This document shows positions 5,736 through 12,252 of a stretch of DNA of 12,252 bases, piece after piece (the first letter of the stretch is position 1; every line of letters starts with the position of its first letter). The notes under the pieces were generated by a model. It did not search any database, was not told where the DNA came from, and saw only the letters and a program-made list of their open reading frames with translations. The translations under genes and the position numbers were made by a program. This stretch comes from Oscillospiraceae bacterium (GTDB taxonomy: Bacteria > Bacillota > Clostridia > Oscillospirales > Ruminococcaceae), in assembly GCA_900768675.1 (NCBI GenBank), contig CAAGDT010000066.1, forward strand, positions 1 to 12,252, given 5' to 3'.

Positions 5736-7502
5736 TTATTTGTATTCAATCTTAATTCTGACATTCTGGCTTCTGCTGACAGAGGTGTCAACAATTCCTA
5801 TTGTTGCGGCAGAGGTATTAAACCCTGTAAAATTCTTGATTCTGTATGTGGTGAAGGATTTTACCCTGTCAGTAAAGTCTGAGAATGTGCCATTCGTTTT
5901 CTTTACCGCACAGCATACAGCAAGATTTGAGTATTTACCGCTGCTGTCAAAAACAGAAATATATACGTTTTCTGATGAATTTTGCGGTGAAATATCGTAG
6001 TATCTTGAAGAGAGAGGCTGAACTTCTACCCTGCGGAGCGTGCACGCAGAAGTAATAGTATCGCTTCTGGCGGCGTTTTTCCACTTTGATGAATTATTCA
6101 GCGAATAGTAGTGCGACGGATACATATTGTTCAGCGCAAAACGTATAAAGGCGGCGGAACGGCTGCATGACTTGTTTGCTGCCGCAAGACCCTTGCTTAT
6201 AGCAGTCATCTCAGGATTTGATGCAGTAGGACTTATCTTCGCAAACTGAAGCAGTATCTTACGGATAGTTTCAGGTCCTCCGAAGTACTCCGAAATAGTT
6301 TCAATGAACAAAGTTGAACCATATACCCGTGAATCAAATGTGCTTGTCAGCGGAAGCTCCGGGTTGGACTGGAAAATATTGATGTATTTGGTATGAGAGG
6401 GAGTTGCGTAGTTGATATATGCCATTCCTGCCCAGTTCGCCGTAGCTTCTCTGAACCATTTCGGCGGGTTTATACCATATACTCTCGTGTAGGTATATGT
6501 AATAGCGTGGAAAAGCTCATGGGCAATAACGCTGGTGTAGTATGGGTAGTCAATCCTTGTGTAATCCGACGGCGGCTTGATAATTATGTAGCTGCTGCCT
6601 TTTTTCACATGCTTTGTTGTGGCTGACGCACCACCATCGCATATCAGATATATATTGTAATATTCGCTTCCGCTTTCCTTTATAGGTGCATTGAATTTGT
6701 ATTTCCTAAAGAAATCCAATGCGTCCACAAAGGTGTTGTAAAGTCTTTCTACGGTTTCATCGCTGAAATCCTTCGGATTGTAGCAAAGCCTGAAAAAACC
6801 GCCCTTTTCACAGAAGGTGCGTGTAAATTCAGAACCCTCCGGATCAAGGGATACAACAGGAACAGCGGTTTCTGTCTTTTCGCTTGTCAGCACCTTTTTT
6901 CTTATTGTGCCGTTGGCTCTGACAGTTATTGTGCGTGTTGTAGTATAGGTGCTTCTGCCGTCTTCTTCGCTTACGGTAGTTGTAGTTTCAGGGTCGGAAA
7001 TATCCACAGTATAGTTGCAGAAAATCTCTTTTTTTGCCGCAGACAAAACAGCAACCTTTACGTCCTCGCTGTCTATTCCGTCGGTATTAATATTAATATA
7101 CTTTATTCTGTCTATATTAACTGAAATACTTTTTGTACCGCTGCTGTCAATCCTCCACATATCCTCCTCTATGGCGGTTTTTCTCGGAAGTGTATCAAGG
7201 TCTGCCTTTACAATAAACATACCGTCAGGTCTTGTAAAGGAGACATTTCCGTTCTTGTCGGAATAAGCCGAAAAGGAATATGTGTTTGTGTATTTATCAT
7301 AGTTCTGATTGCCGGACGTAAGCTCAGAAGTGTAGATGTCAAACTTTACTCCCGATAAGTCGGTGCTGCTTGTGTCGGTGCTTATGCTTATACTGAATTT
7401 ATTTGCAGAAGCTGCAAATACACGGCAATCGGCAAAGGAAGTAAACAGCAGAACTGATAGTATTAAGGAAATAATTCTTGTTGTAAAAAACCTCTTGTTC
7501 AT
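5736..7502 (-). CDS. Secreted zinc metallopeptidase (MA clan, gluzincin-like) with N-terminal beta domain
   Basis: A 588-residue exported protein. The signal peptide has a KR-rich start and a hydrophobic core (11-22), with likely cleavage near A30-A31. Residues 37-115 (GVKFDIYTSE, then DKNGNVSFTRPDGMFIVKADL) look like a prealbumin-like or Cna-B-type beta domain. After a Thr-rich stretch (171-195), the catalytic part has HELFH at 328-332 and E352 in WFREATANW, twenty residues later: the HExxH plus downstream Glu pattern of gluzincins and MA-like peptidases. The C-terminal 95 residues look like a beta-sandwich. There is no LPXTG or transmembrane anchor, so it is probably released. ATG 7502 is preferred over the longer frame from 7604 because the signal peptide starts there, with AAAGGG upstream. 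It is monocistronic, ending at the 5663-5692 terminator. Substrate unknown. Confidence 0.8.
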   Translation of the reverse strand: MNKRFFTTRIISLILSVLLFTSFADCRVFAASANKFSISISTDTSSTDLSGVKFDIYTSELTSGNQNYDKYTNTYSFSAYSDKNGNVSFTRPDGMFIVKADLDTLPRKTAIEEDMWRIDSSGTKSISVNIDRIKYININTDGIDSEDVKVAVLSAAKKEIFCNYTVDISDPETTTTVSEEDGRSTYTTTRTITVRANGTIRKKVLTSEKTETAVPVVSLDPEGSEFTRTFCEKGGFFRLCYNPKDFSDETVERLYNTFVDALDFFRKYKFNAPIKESGSEYYNIYLICDGGASATTKHVKKGSSYIIIKPPSDYTRIDYPYYTSVIAHELFHAITYTYTRVYGINPPKWFREATANWAGMAYINYATPSHTKYINIFQSNPELPLTSTFDSRVYGSTLFIETISEYFGGPETIRKILLQFAKISPTASNPEMTAISKGLAAANKSCSRSAAFIRFALNNMYPSHYYSLNNSSKWKNAARSDTITSACTLRRVEVQPLSSRYYDISPQNSSENVYISVFDSSGKYSNLAVCCAVKKTNGTFSDFTDRVKSFTTYRIKNFTGFNTSAATIGIVDTSVSRSQNVRIKIEYK

Positions 7503-7569
7503 TGTGACCCTTTCCCCAAAAAACAAATGCTCTTTCGTTGTAAAGACAGCGCATTTTGCTATGAATAAT

Positions 7570-7592
7570 ACTGTTCTACTACATAAAACAGT
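7570..7592. repeat. Inverted repeat upstream of the metallopeptidase
   Basis: ACTGTT at 7570-7575 and AACAGT at 7587-7592 form a perfect inverted pair with an 11-base spacer, about 70 bases before the metallopeptidase start. It could be a regulatory dyad, but it is short and AT-rich, so chance is possible. Confidence 0.25.
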
Positions 7593-7593
7593 T

Positions 7594-7827
7594 TTAAGCA
7601 GCAAAAAGTGACATTTTTACGGGAAAATATGTAAATTTCAGCATTGTGACGAAATGTGAGTTATGTTTTTGTTGAAAATATCCTTCTTTTTCTTGAAATG
7701 CCTGTAAATCAGTATTCCAATAATGGATACAATCCCGTATATCTCCGAATGACGTTAACATCATTCCGGCATAATATGAGTATATCATCAGAATTATTGC
7801 TATCGCCTTAAAGATAATTCCGAACAT
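7594..7827 (-). CDS. Possible small membrane protein, unrecognised (perhaps a remnant)
   Basis: From ATG 7827 the frame gives 77 residues: one clear hydrophobic helix (IIFKAIAIILMIYSYYAGMML, residues 4-24), then a polar region (FGDIRDCIHYWN, QAFQEKEGYFQQKH) and an odd hydrophobic tail. The frame is open upstream to 7923, but those codons lie over the promoter at 7880-7908, so 7827 is the only sensible start. No good ribosome site precedes it. It follows a consensus promoter and ends just before the metallopeptidase leader, so it could be a co-transcribed small gene, a leader peptide, or the first part of a decayed membrane-protein gene. I recognise no family. Confidence 0.35.
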   Translation of the reverse strand: MFGIIFKAIAIILMIYSYYAGMMLTSFGDIRDCIHYWNTDLQAFQEKEGYFQQKHNSHFVTMLKFTYFPVKMSLFAA

Positions 7828-7879
7828 CGATAAACCATTTTTCTTATCATATATTGGCCTGCTTTTTGCTGATACAAAT

Positions 7880-7908
7880 ATTATATCATAGATACTAAAA
7901 TAAGTCAA
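7880..7908 (-). promoter_or_regulatory. Consensus sigma-A promoter upstream of the small ORF and metallopeptidase
   Basis: On the minus strand, TTGACT (7908-7903), a 17-bp spacer and TATAAT (7885-7880). Transcription would start near 7873. I see no other convincing promoter between here and the metallopeptidase, so this may drive it with a leader of about 370 bases. Confidence 0.7.
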
Positions 7909-7923
7909 TGTCAATAGGTTCAT

Positions 7924-8067
7924 CAGATAATTTGCTATTAAATTTTACAAGAGAAAAAACCGCACAAAGAACTCGACATCGTTATTGCTGTATTGAACGT
8001 AATGGACAATATGTATAGAGAGCTTTTAAACAAACATATTTATTGAGTTTTTGAGACAAATTTCGAC
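7924..8067. other. Intergenic stretch between divergent promoters
   Basis: No gene with a start is visible. A plus-strand frame at about 7944-8046 reads protein-like (KKPHKELDIVIAVLNVMDNMY) but has no start codon before it and a stop on each side, so it may be a decayed gene tail. Confidence 0.35.
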
Positions 8068-8125
8068 AAACCTCCTTTGATATAATGAAGTCAGAAATCA
8101 GACTTCGTTAATTCAAAGGAGGTTT
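8068..8125. repeat. Nested inverted repeat enclosing a promoter and the ribosome site of the nuclease remnant
   Basis: AAACCTCCTTTGA (8068-8080) and TCAAAGGAGGTTT (8113-8125) are a perfect 13-bp inverted repeat whose right arm is the Shine-Dalgarno. Inside, GAAGTC (8087-8092) and GACTTC (8101-8106) form a second perfect pair. If transcribed from upstream, the RNA would fold and hide the ribosome site. From the internal promoter the left arm is not in the RNA, and the repeat could be an operator. Confidence 0.75.
8078..8086 (+). promoter_or_regulatory. Extended -10 promoter for the nuclease remnant
   Basis: TGATATAAT gives a TGn extension plus consensus TATAAT at 8081-8086. No good -35 lies at 16-18 bp. 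The start would be near 8093, about 35 bases before the ATG. It overlaps the left arm of the inverted repeat, which suggests regulation. Confidence 0.5.
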
Positions 8126-8127
8126 TC

Positions 8128-8340
8128 ATGAAGAAGAAATGTCTGTTTTTAAGTATATTAAAGGCAATATGCTTTGTCTGCAATTTATCCGTAGTATCCG
8201 CTTCCGCTGAGACCAAGGCAAGGATTACCCTTGATAATCTGCCTGCCTATTCGGGAAAAGCGTATGTAGAGCTTAACGGAAATGTTCCGGGCTTCAAGAA
8301 ATCACAGCTTACCACAGAGGCTTTTGAAAATTACAGTTGA
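8128..8340 (+). pseudogene. Truncated secreted DNA/RNA non-specific endonuclease (N-terminus only)
   Basis: ATG 8128 has an excellent AAAGGAGG site 7 bases upstream. The 70 residues comprise a signal peptide (MKKK, hydrophobic core, likely cleavage after SASA near 26) and LPAYSGKAYVELNGNVPGF with KSQLTTEAFENYS. This matches my memory of the start of secreted clostridial EndA/NucA-type non-specific nucleases, which run on past YS into a D-x-L-G-R-C segment and a DRGH-type catalytic region about 100 residues later. Here a TGA follows YS; YDKM just beyond it hints at former continuation, and by 8368 the sequence belongs to the convergent CPBP gene. The catalytic part is therefore missing. It is the only plus-strand gene in the right half. 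An alternative is a small secreted peptide in its own right. Confidence 0.65.
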
Positions 8341-8374
8341 TATGACAAAATGATAGAAACCGGAATATCAGCTG
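8334..8374. repeat. Inverted repeat at the nuclease/CPBP convergent junction
   Basis: CAGTTGATAT (8334-8343) and ATATCAGCTG (8365-8374) pair with one mismatch across 21 bases. It spans both stop codons and the breakpoint of the nuclease remnant. It might act as a weak terminator for the CPBP operon, but there is no clear T-tract. Confidence 0.35.
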
Positions 8375-9240
8375 CATTTCTTTTTCTTCTTATTGTCCCG
8401 AAGCATAAGTATAAGGAACACCAGACCGAGAATATAATTCGGGATTGAGACAATAAGAATATCTGAAATAGCGGGCGAAAAATCCTCGGGTAAGCCGCTT
8501 ACAAAAAGCTGTCCGATATTTCCTCCGCCGAAATTGTTGGCGGCGTGCATAATTGCGGCAGGATAAACCGAGCCGGTCTTTTTTGTGAGCCACATAAGCC
8601 CCATTCCTAAGAATGTGCAGGAAATGCACATAGACAGAATACCCAGATAAGGGTAGCCCACATATTCCGTGCCGTAGTTGTGTCCCACAACCGTAAGCTC
8701 TGCATGCCATAGACCCCAGACAATACCGCCGACGATAACAGTTCCTGTCGTACCCAGCAGCGGCTCCATTTTCTGATTCATATATCCCCGCCAGCCGAAT
8801 TCCTCGCCGAAGGTGTTGAATGCCATAAGGGGAATAATCGAAAGGTTAAGCAGCACATTTCCGATAATCTGCATAACGCTCATACCGCCGCCGATACCGG
8901 AAAAATCCCCGCTGCCGTATATAATTGTTGTAAGAACGCCCTCGGCAATTGCTATAGCCACCACCGAGAATACTGCAATAAGATAGTACTTAATATTTCC
9001 CTTTAATTTAAGGTGCAGCATGCTGTCATGCCAGCCCTCGTGGGTGAGCTTACGGGTAATGACGTTGGCAAGAGCAGGACCGAATAGTACGATAAGGGCG
9101 AAAAAGGGCATTTTGTAGGTTTCAAACCATTCGTGATAGCCCACAGCGCAGTTCATTATAATTGCAGGAACCCATGAAATACCGAATGCCAGCAGAATAA
9201 AGATGATAAGCCTTTTTGCTTCAAGCTTTTTATTTGTCAT
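8368..9240 (-). CDS. CPBP-family intramembrane metalloprotease
   Basis: A 290-residue integral membrane protein with about eight hydrophobic segments. All CPBP (Abi/CAAX protease) motifs are intact: EEFGWRGY (E146, E147, R151), WGLWH (H179) and HAANN (H232, N236). The family includes type II CAAX prenyl proteases and bacteriocin self-immunity or peptide-processing proteins. It ends in a very basic tail (KKKKK near 284-288). ATG 9240 has GGGAG upstream and overlaps the stop of the ABC permease by 11 bases, so it is translationally coupled and is the last gene of module B. This placement suggests that it processes or protects a component linked to the exporter, or confers immunity to the same peptide. 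The substrate is not visible. Confidence 0.9.
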   Translation of the reverse strand: MTNKKLEAKRLIIFILLAFGISWVPAIIMNCAVGYHEWFETYKMPFFALIVLFGPALANVITRKLTHEGWHDSMLHLKLKGNIKYYLIAVFSVVAIAIAEGVLTTIIYGSGDFSGIGGGMSVMQIIGNVLLNLSIIPLMAFNTFGEEFGWRGYMNQKMEPLLGTTGTVIVGGIVWGLWHAELTVVGHNYGTEYVGYPYLGILSMCISCTFLGMGLMWLTKKTGSVYPAAIMHAANNFGGGNIGQLFVSGLPEDFSPAISDILIVSIPNYILGLVFLILMLRDNKKKKKCS

Positions 9241-10810
9241 ACTCGTTCACTCCCTTCATGAAGATTTTGCAGGACACCTTGTAGGACAGGATGTACGCTA
9301 CCACCGAGCAGGCAGGAAACAGTCCCAGCAGCAGCGCTGTAAGGTCGCCGTGGTCGCCTGTTAAGAAGCCTGCAAGCCATGAGAATACCATATCCTGAAT
9401 TTCCCTCGGAATAAGCGCAAGCGCAAGTATCGCCGCTATTGCAACAGAAAGTATAACGATAAGATTTATTATATTTCCCTTCTTTTCGCCGTAACGAAGG
9501 GTTGTGGGAATTGAAAAGGAATTCTGGAGAATAAGCATAAAGAAAATAATGATGAATATACCCGTAAAGCTCATTATTTCTTCCCCGAGAGCAAACCAGC
9601 TTATCGTAGCAATAATGGTTTCCGCAACATAGCACGAAACAAAATAAAGCCCGCACATAGCAAAGGAAAGCACATATTTTGTGTACAGGAACTTATTTAC
9701 GCCTGTTGGCAGGCAGGCTGTAAAATAAGCCCATAGCTTCTTGTCGTCCCCGTGAAAAACGCTCATAAGCAGGCCGCTGACGCTAAAAAAACCGATTGCT
9801 ATTGAGGCAAGACGGATTGCGTCGGAGGTCAGCATTCCTAATATCCAGTTATCGCCGCCGTATTTCTCGCTCAGCGAAACAATAGCAAGACATAATGTCA
9901 GAAAAACAAGTATAATAAAGGGGAGAAGTATTACGGCAAGTATGCTTTTGCTGTTCTGCCTGATTTCCTTGTAAAGAAAGCCGACGGGCTCGCTGTGTGG
10001 TGCAGTAAGATTTACGTTTGCTTCTGCTTTGACCTTTGCTCTTTTAATTTTTGCCCCGCCGGGAAAAGCGTACTGCAGGTGATGATGAATAACAGCAAAA
10101 TAAGCGGCTAAAAGAACAAGAGTAAGGGGTATAATCAGGAACAGCATTTCGCCCGTAAGCATTGAAATAATGTCAAAGGACAAGGGCTCGCTGCTGTCCT
10201 GACTTAACATAGCCCCGAAGTCAAAGCCCACGCATTTCATTGTTATCAGAGCAATAATTATTACAACGACAAGGAAGATTAAGCCGCCCTTATCCTGCAA
10301 TTTCTTGTATTCATCTGTATTTCTTGCCCGAAGCACAAAAAAGTCGCTGATAATTTTGTAAAGCAGTAATATATCCAGAATAATAAGCTGCAAAACAACA
10401 TATCCGATTTGAAATTGTGCGCCTGCAACAGTATTGATTATGAAAGCACAAGCGATACCAAGCAGCATGGATATAGCCTGTGTACCGATAAAGCAGATAA
10501 GCTTTACCGCTGCACGCTCAGAAGCAGTTAAGGGTAAAGCATAGGAATAACCCAGCCAGCCGCTATTAAGATCGCTTTTGAAAGCGTTGCTGTTTGAAAA
10601 AATCACCGTTGAATAGAGAACGGCAAGCATACAGAACATCTGGGTAAGGGATTTTCCTATATTATCCGGCAGCCCGTCAAAAAGATTTGTCAGGAAAAAT
10701 GTTATCAGGATAACAAAAGCGGAAAATGCAAGTAAGCTCAGAAATCCTATTATGTACCACTTACGGCATATTTTCAATTCACGGAAAATAAGCGAACGGA
10801 ATTTTGTCAT
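9230..10810 (-). CDS. ABC-2 type permease, large two-half form
   Basis: A 526-residue membrane protein with about twelve hydrophobic segments, roughly twice the size of the module A permeases. It looks internally duplicated: LGYSYALPLTASERAAVKLI (86-105) in the first half is echoed by AYFTACLPTGVNKFLYTKYV in the second, each at the typical LP turn after the second helix of an ABC-2 half. A basic cytoplasmic linker (KIKRAKVKAE, near 254-263) separates the halves. I prefer ATG 10810, which overlaps the ATPase stop as ATGA; GTG 10819 is a real alternative with AGGAGG 7 bases upstream and would add three residues. It should pair with the adjacent ATPase as one exporter. The layout resembles the ytr-type operons of Bacillus. 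Confidence 0.88.
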   Translation of the reverse strand: MTKFRSLIFRELKICRKWYIIGFLSLLAFSAFVILITFFLTNLFDGLPDNIGKSLTQMFCMLAVLYSTVIFSNSNAFKSDLNSGWLGYSYALPLTASERAAVKLICFIGTQAISMLLGIACAFIINTVAGAQFQIGYVVLQLIILDILLLYKIISDFFVLRARNTDEYKKLQDKGGLIFLVVVIIIALITMKCVGFDFGAMLSQDSSEPLSFDIISMLTGEMLFLIIPLTLVLLAAYFAVIHHHLQYAFPGGAKIKRAKVKAEANVNLTAPHSEPVGFLYKEIRQNSKSILAVILLPFIILVFLTLCLAIVSLSEKYGGDNWILGMLTSDAIRLASIAIGFFSVSGLLMSVFHGDDKKLWAYFTACLPTGVNKFLYTKYVLSFAMCGLYFVSCYVAETIIATISWFALGEEIMSFTGIFIIIFFMLILQNSFSIPTTLRYGEKKGNIINLIVILSVAIAAILALALIPREIQDMVFSWLAGFLTGDHGDLTALLLGLFPACSVVAYILSYKVSCKIFMKGVNEYDK

Positions 10811-11688
10811 GAGTTCCACTCCCTTTCCTCCTTGTGAACATAGTAGAGCATAATATCGTCAAGGCTTGCGGGGTCGATAATTGCGCCGCTGTACTTGTAG
10901 GAGGCAGACTGACGGTTACAGAGCATAACCTCTGCACCGAAGCTGTTCATACGAACGCTTACAATATCCTCCGGGTCAAGGTTTTGAAGCTCCGATTTAT
11001 CGCATTTGAGAATACCGTGGGATTCGAGAATATCATCCTTATAGCCCGAAATAAGCAGTCTGCCCTTATCAATAAAGGTAACGCTGTCTGCAATCTTTTC
11101 AAGGTCGGAGGTGATGTGTGAGGACATAAGAATAGAGCGCTCCCCGTCCTGAAGATATTCCATAAAAATGTGGAGAATTTCATCACGCACAACAGGGTCA
11201 AGACCTGTTGTAGCCTCGTCCATTATAAGCAGCTCCGCATTGTGGGAAAGGGCGCAGGCTATCTGAAGCTTCATTTTCATACCCTTTGAAAACTCGCCGA
11301 TTTTCTTGTTCAACGGAAGTCCGAAGCGGTCTAAATACTGAGCGTAAACAGCGTTATCCCACCGTGGATAAATTCCCTCGAATATACGAGCCATATCCTT
11401 TGCATTGAAAACATCGTGGAAGGGCAGCTCGTCGAAAACTACGGAAATACGCTCCTTTATTTCCTGCTCGTTCTGAAGATAATCAAGACCTAACAGCTTT
11501 ATCTCTCCCTCGTCAATGCTTATAATGTTAAGCAGACTGCGGATTGTGGTGGTTTTCCCTGCTCCGTTCTGACCGATAAATCCCATAATTGAGCCTTTCG
11601 GCACATTGAAGCTGATGTTATCCAGCGTAAAGCCGCTGTATCTTTTGGTAACGCCCTTAATTTCAATTGCGTTTTCATAAGAAGCCAT
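10807..11688 (-). CDS. ABC exporter ATP-binding protein, YtrB/BcrA type
   Basis: A 293-residue ATPase: Walker A GQNGAGKTT (39-47), signature FSKGMKMKL (133-141), Walker B LLIMDEAT (153-160), switch H191. At the Q-loop position it reads VVFDELPF, without glutamine, as is common in GntR-linked exporters. Residues past about 220 form a small C-terminal accessory domain ending near the permease start. Two ATGs are possible: 11694 overlaps the repressor stop (ATGA) but is only three bases from GGAGG, while 11688 has nine-base spacing, so I chose 11688. It is the second gene of module B and the energy source for the large permease. Likely role is export or removal of a cell-wall-active compound; the substrate is inferred from family context only. 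Confidence 0.92.
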   Translation of the reverse strand: MASYENAIEIKGVTKRYSGFTLDNISFNVPKGSIMGFIGQNGAGKTTTIRSLLNIISIDEGEIKLLGLDYLQNEQEIKERISVVFDELPFHDVFNAKDMARIFEGIYPRWDNAVYAQYLDRFGLPLNKKIGEFSKGMKMKLQIACALSHNAELLIMDEATTGLDPVVRDEILHIFMEYLQDGERSILMSSHITSDLEKIADSVTFIDKGRLLISGYKDDILESHGILKCDKSELQNLDPEDIVSVRMNSFGAEVMLCNRQSASYKYSGAIIDPASLDDIMLYYVHKEEREWNS

Positions 11689-11690
11689 GG

Positions 11691-12065
11691 TCATTCTCCT
11701 CCGTTTACAAGGTCGAGCAATTCGTGAAGCTCCTGCATAGTAATCCCTGTCTTTCGCGCTTTTTCGCCTGCCTCCATAAGCAGGGATTCAATCTGCTTAA
11801 TCTGCTCTTCACGCAGCATCTCTAAATTCTGCGCCTTTACGAAGGAGCCTTTGCCTGTAAACGACTCAATAAAGCCGTCACGCTCAAGTTCTTCGTAAGC
11901 ACGCTTGGTAGTCATAAAGCTGATATGAAGCTCGACAGCAAGATTTCGCATGGACGGAAGCATTTCCCCCTCTTTAAGCTTGCCCTCGAGTATCAGCGAC
12001 TTTACCTGGTTTACAATCTGTAAATAGATTGCCTCGCCGTTTGCATTGCTGATGTTGATATTCAT
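11691..12065 (-). CDS. GntR-family transcriptional regulator, YtrA subfamily
   Basis: A 124-residue repressor: a winged helix at about 10-76 (AIYLQIVNQVKSLILEG, PSMRNLAVELHIS, TTKRAYEELERDGF, GKGSFV) and a short C-terminal helical pair of about 45 residues. It lacks the FadR, HutC or aminotransferase effector domains, which is the YtrA pattern. ATG 12065 follows AAGGAG with ten bases between, and those bases contain the palindrome AGTGTACACT. It leads the operon and its stop overlaps the upstream ATPase ATG. YtrA-type regulators usually repress their own ABC operon and are relieved by cell-wall-targeting antibiotics or peptides, but the signal here is unknown. Confidence 0.93.
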   Translation of the reverse strand: MNINISNANGEAIYLQIVNQVKSLILEGKLKEGEMLPSMRNLAVELHISFMTTKRAYEELERDGFIESFTGKGSFVKAQNLEMLREEQIKQIESLLMEAGEKARKTGITMQELHELLDLVNGGE

Positions 12066-12067
12066 TT

Positions 12068-12077
12068 AGTGTACACT
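12068..12077. promoter_or_regulatory. AGTGTACACT palindrome between ribosome site and repressor start
   Basis: A perfect 10-bp palindrome fills most of the gap between AAGGAG and ATG 12065. It resembles the half-site style (GTGTA/TACAC) of YtrA-family operators and could be a second GntR site acting as a roadblock. Palindrome seen; binding inferred. Confidence 0.5.
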
Positions 12078-12093
12078 CCTTGGGGTTAAATAC

Positions 12094-12120
12094 CTGCAAG
12101 CCTTCCGGAGGGCTGTGCAA
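12094..12120. repeat. Near-palindromic leader element in module B
   Basis: CTGCAAGCC at one end and GGCTGTGCA at the other flank a TCCGGA centre; AGCCTTCCGGAGGGCT is symmetric except at one pair. It lies in the leader between promoter and ribosome site. Because the centre is itself palindromic, it could be a protein site as well as an RNA stem. Confidence 0.35.
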
Positions 12121-12125
12121 GTATA

Positions 12126-12152
12126 AATTGTATAAACCCTATGTATACAATT
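12126..12152. promoter_or_regulatory. Putative operator at the module B promoter (9-9-9 inverted repeat)
   Basis: AATTGTATA (12126-12134) and TATACAATT (12144-12152) are perfect inverted arms with a 9-bp spacer. The right arm overlaps the -10 box and the rest covers the expected start. It is well placed for autorepression by the GntR protein encoded just downstream. Confidence 0.6.
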
Positions 12153-12178
12153 ATATCACTTGTGTTACGGTTTGTCAA
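12150..12178 (-). promoter_or_regulatory. Consensus sigma-A promoter of module B
   Basis: On the minus strand, TTGACA (12178-12173), a 17-bp spacer and TATAAT (12155-12150), both exact consensus. It would transcribe the GntR, ATPase, permease and CPBP genes. Confidence 0.85.
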
Positions 12179-12252
12179 TAGGGTTTTGGAAATATATTCA
12201 AAGCTCCTTAGCACGAAATGAACCTGACATCAGGCAGTATGTGCGGCAAAGG

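Noticed and set aside
7944..8046. Plus-strand frame reading KKPHKELDIVIAVLNVMDNMYRELL
   Set aside because: There is no start codon before the protein-like part, and stops lie on both sides; possibly a gene remnant, but not supportable as a CDS.
12180..12252. Possible gene end or start at the right edge
   Set aside because: More than one frame gives a short plausible peptide on the minus strand (one ending AKEL), and a plus-strand ATG at about 12219 lacks a ribosome site; too little sequence to decide.

Overview
The window looks like chromosome of a Gram-positive gut or rumen Clostridia bacterium, with Ruminococcus-like Oscillospiraceae my best guess. The reasons are mid-range GC, strong GGAGG-type ribosome sites, consensus TTGACA-17-TATAAT promoters and families typical of Firmicutes (BlaI/M56, YtrA-type GntR, BcrA-type ABC exporters, CPBP proteases). 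No rRNA, tRNA, insertion sequence or CRISPR array was seen. Nearly every gene lies on the minus strand.

Left end (1-552): the C-terminus of an unidentified plus-strand protein, then a gene-free stretch that looks like the end of an integrated element. It holds a 15-bp copy of the expected 3' end of guaA (sense IEWE-stop, 334-348), a common integrase target, and short direct repeats spaced 11 bp apart like integrase arm sites. A bidirectional terminator follows at 497-532.

Module A (553-5455, minus strand): blaI-type repressor, M56 (BlaR1/MecR1-like) membrane sensor protease, two ABC-2 permeases and a BcrA-like ATPase, read from one consensus promoter that carries two 7-2-7 dyad operators. 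The sensor has a large extracellular region with no recognisable penicillin-binding domain, so this is probably an envelope-stress or antimicrobial-peptide detoxification operon rather than a beta-lactam one. Two genes are damaged: the sensor is split by a -1 frameshift near 4063, and the first permease has lost its stop codon and runs about 490 bp into the next gene out of frame.

Middle (5640-8360): a secreted gluzincin-type metallopeptidase ending at a strong terminator; a small orphan membrane ORF behind a consensus promoter; and, on the plus strand, the first 70 codons of a secreted DNA/RNA non-specific endonuclease whose remainder is missing. The Shine-Dalgarno of this remnant lies in a perfect 13-bp inverted repeat that also flanks its promoter.

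Module B (8368-12178, minus strand): a tightly overlapping operon of YtrA-type GntR repressor, ABC ATPase, large ABC-2 permease and CPBP-family intramembrane protease, from a consensus promoter with a 9-9-9 inverted repeat at the -10 region and a palindrome between the ribosome site and the repressor start codon. This resembles autoregulated exporter/immunity operons that answer cell-wall-active peptides.

The region thus combines two independently regulated peptide-stress exporters, secreted degradative enzymes and an integration hot spot.
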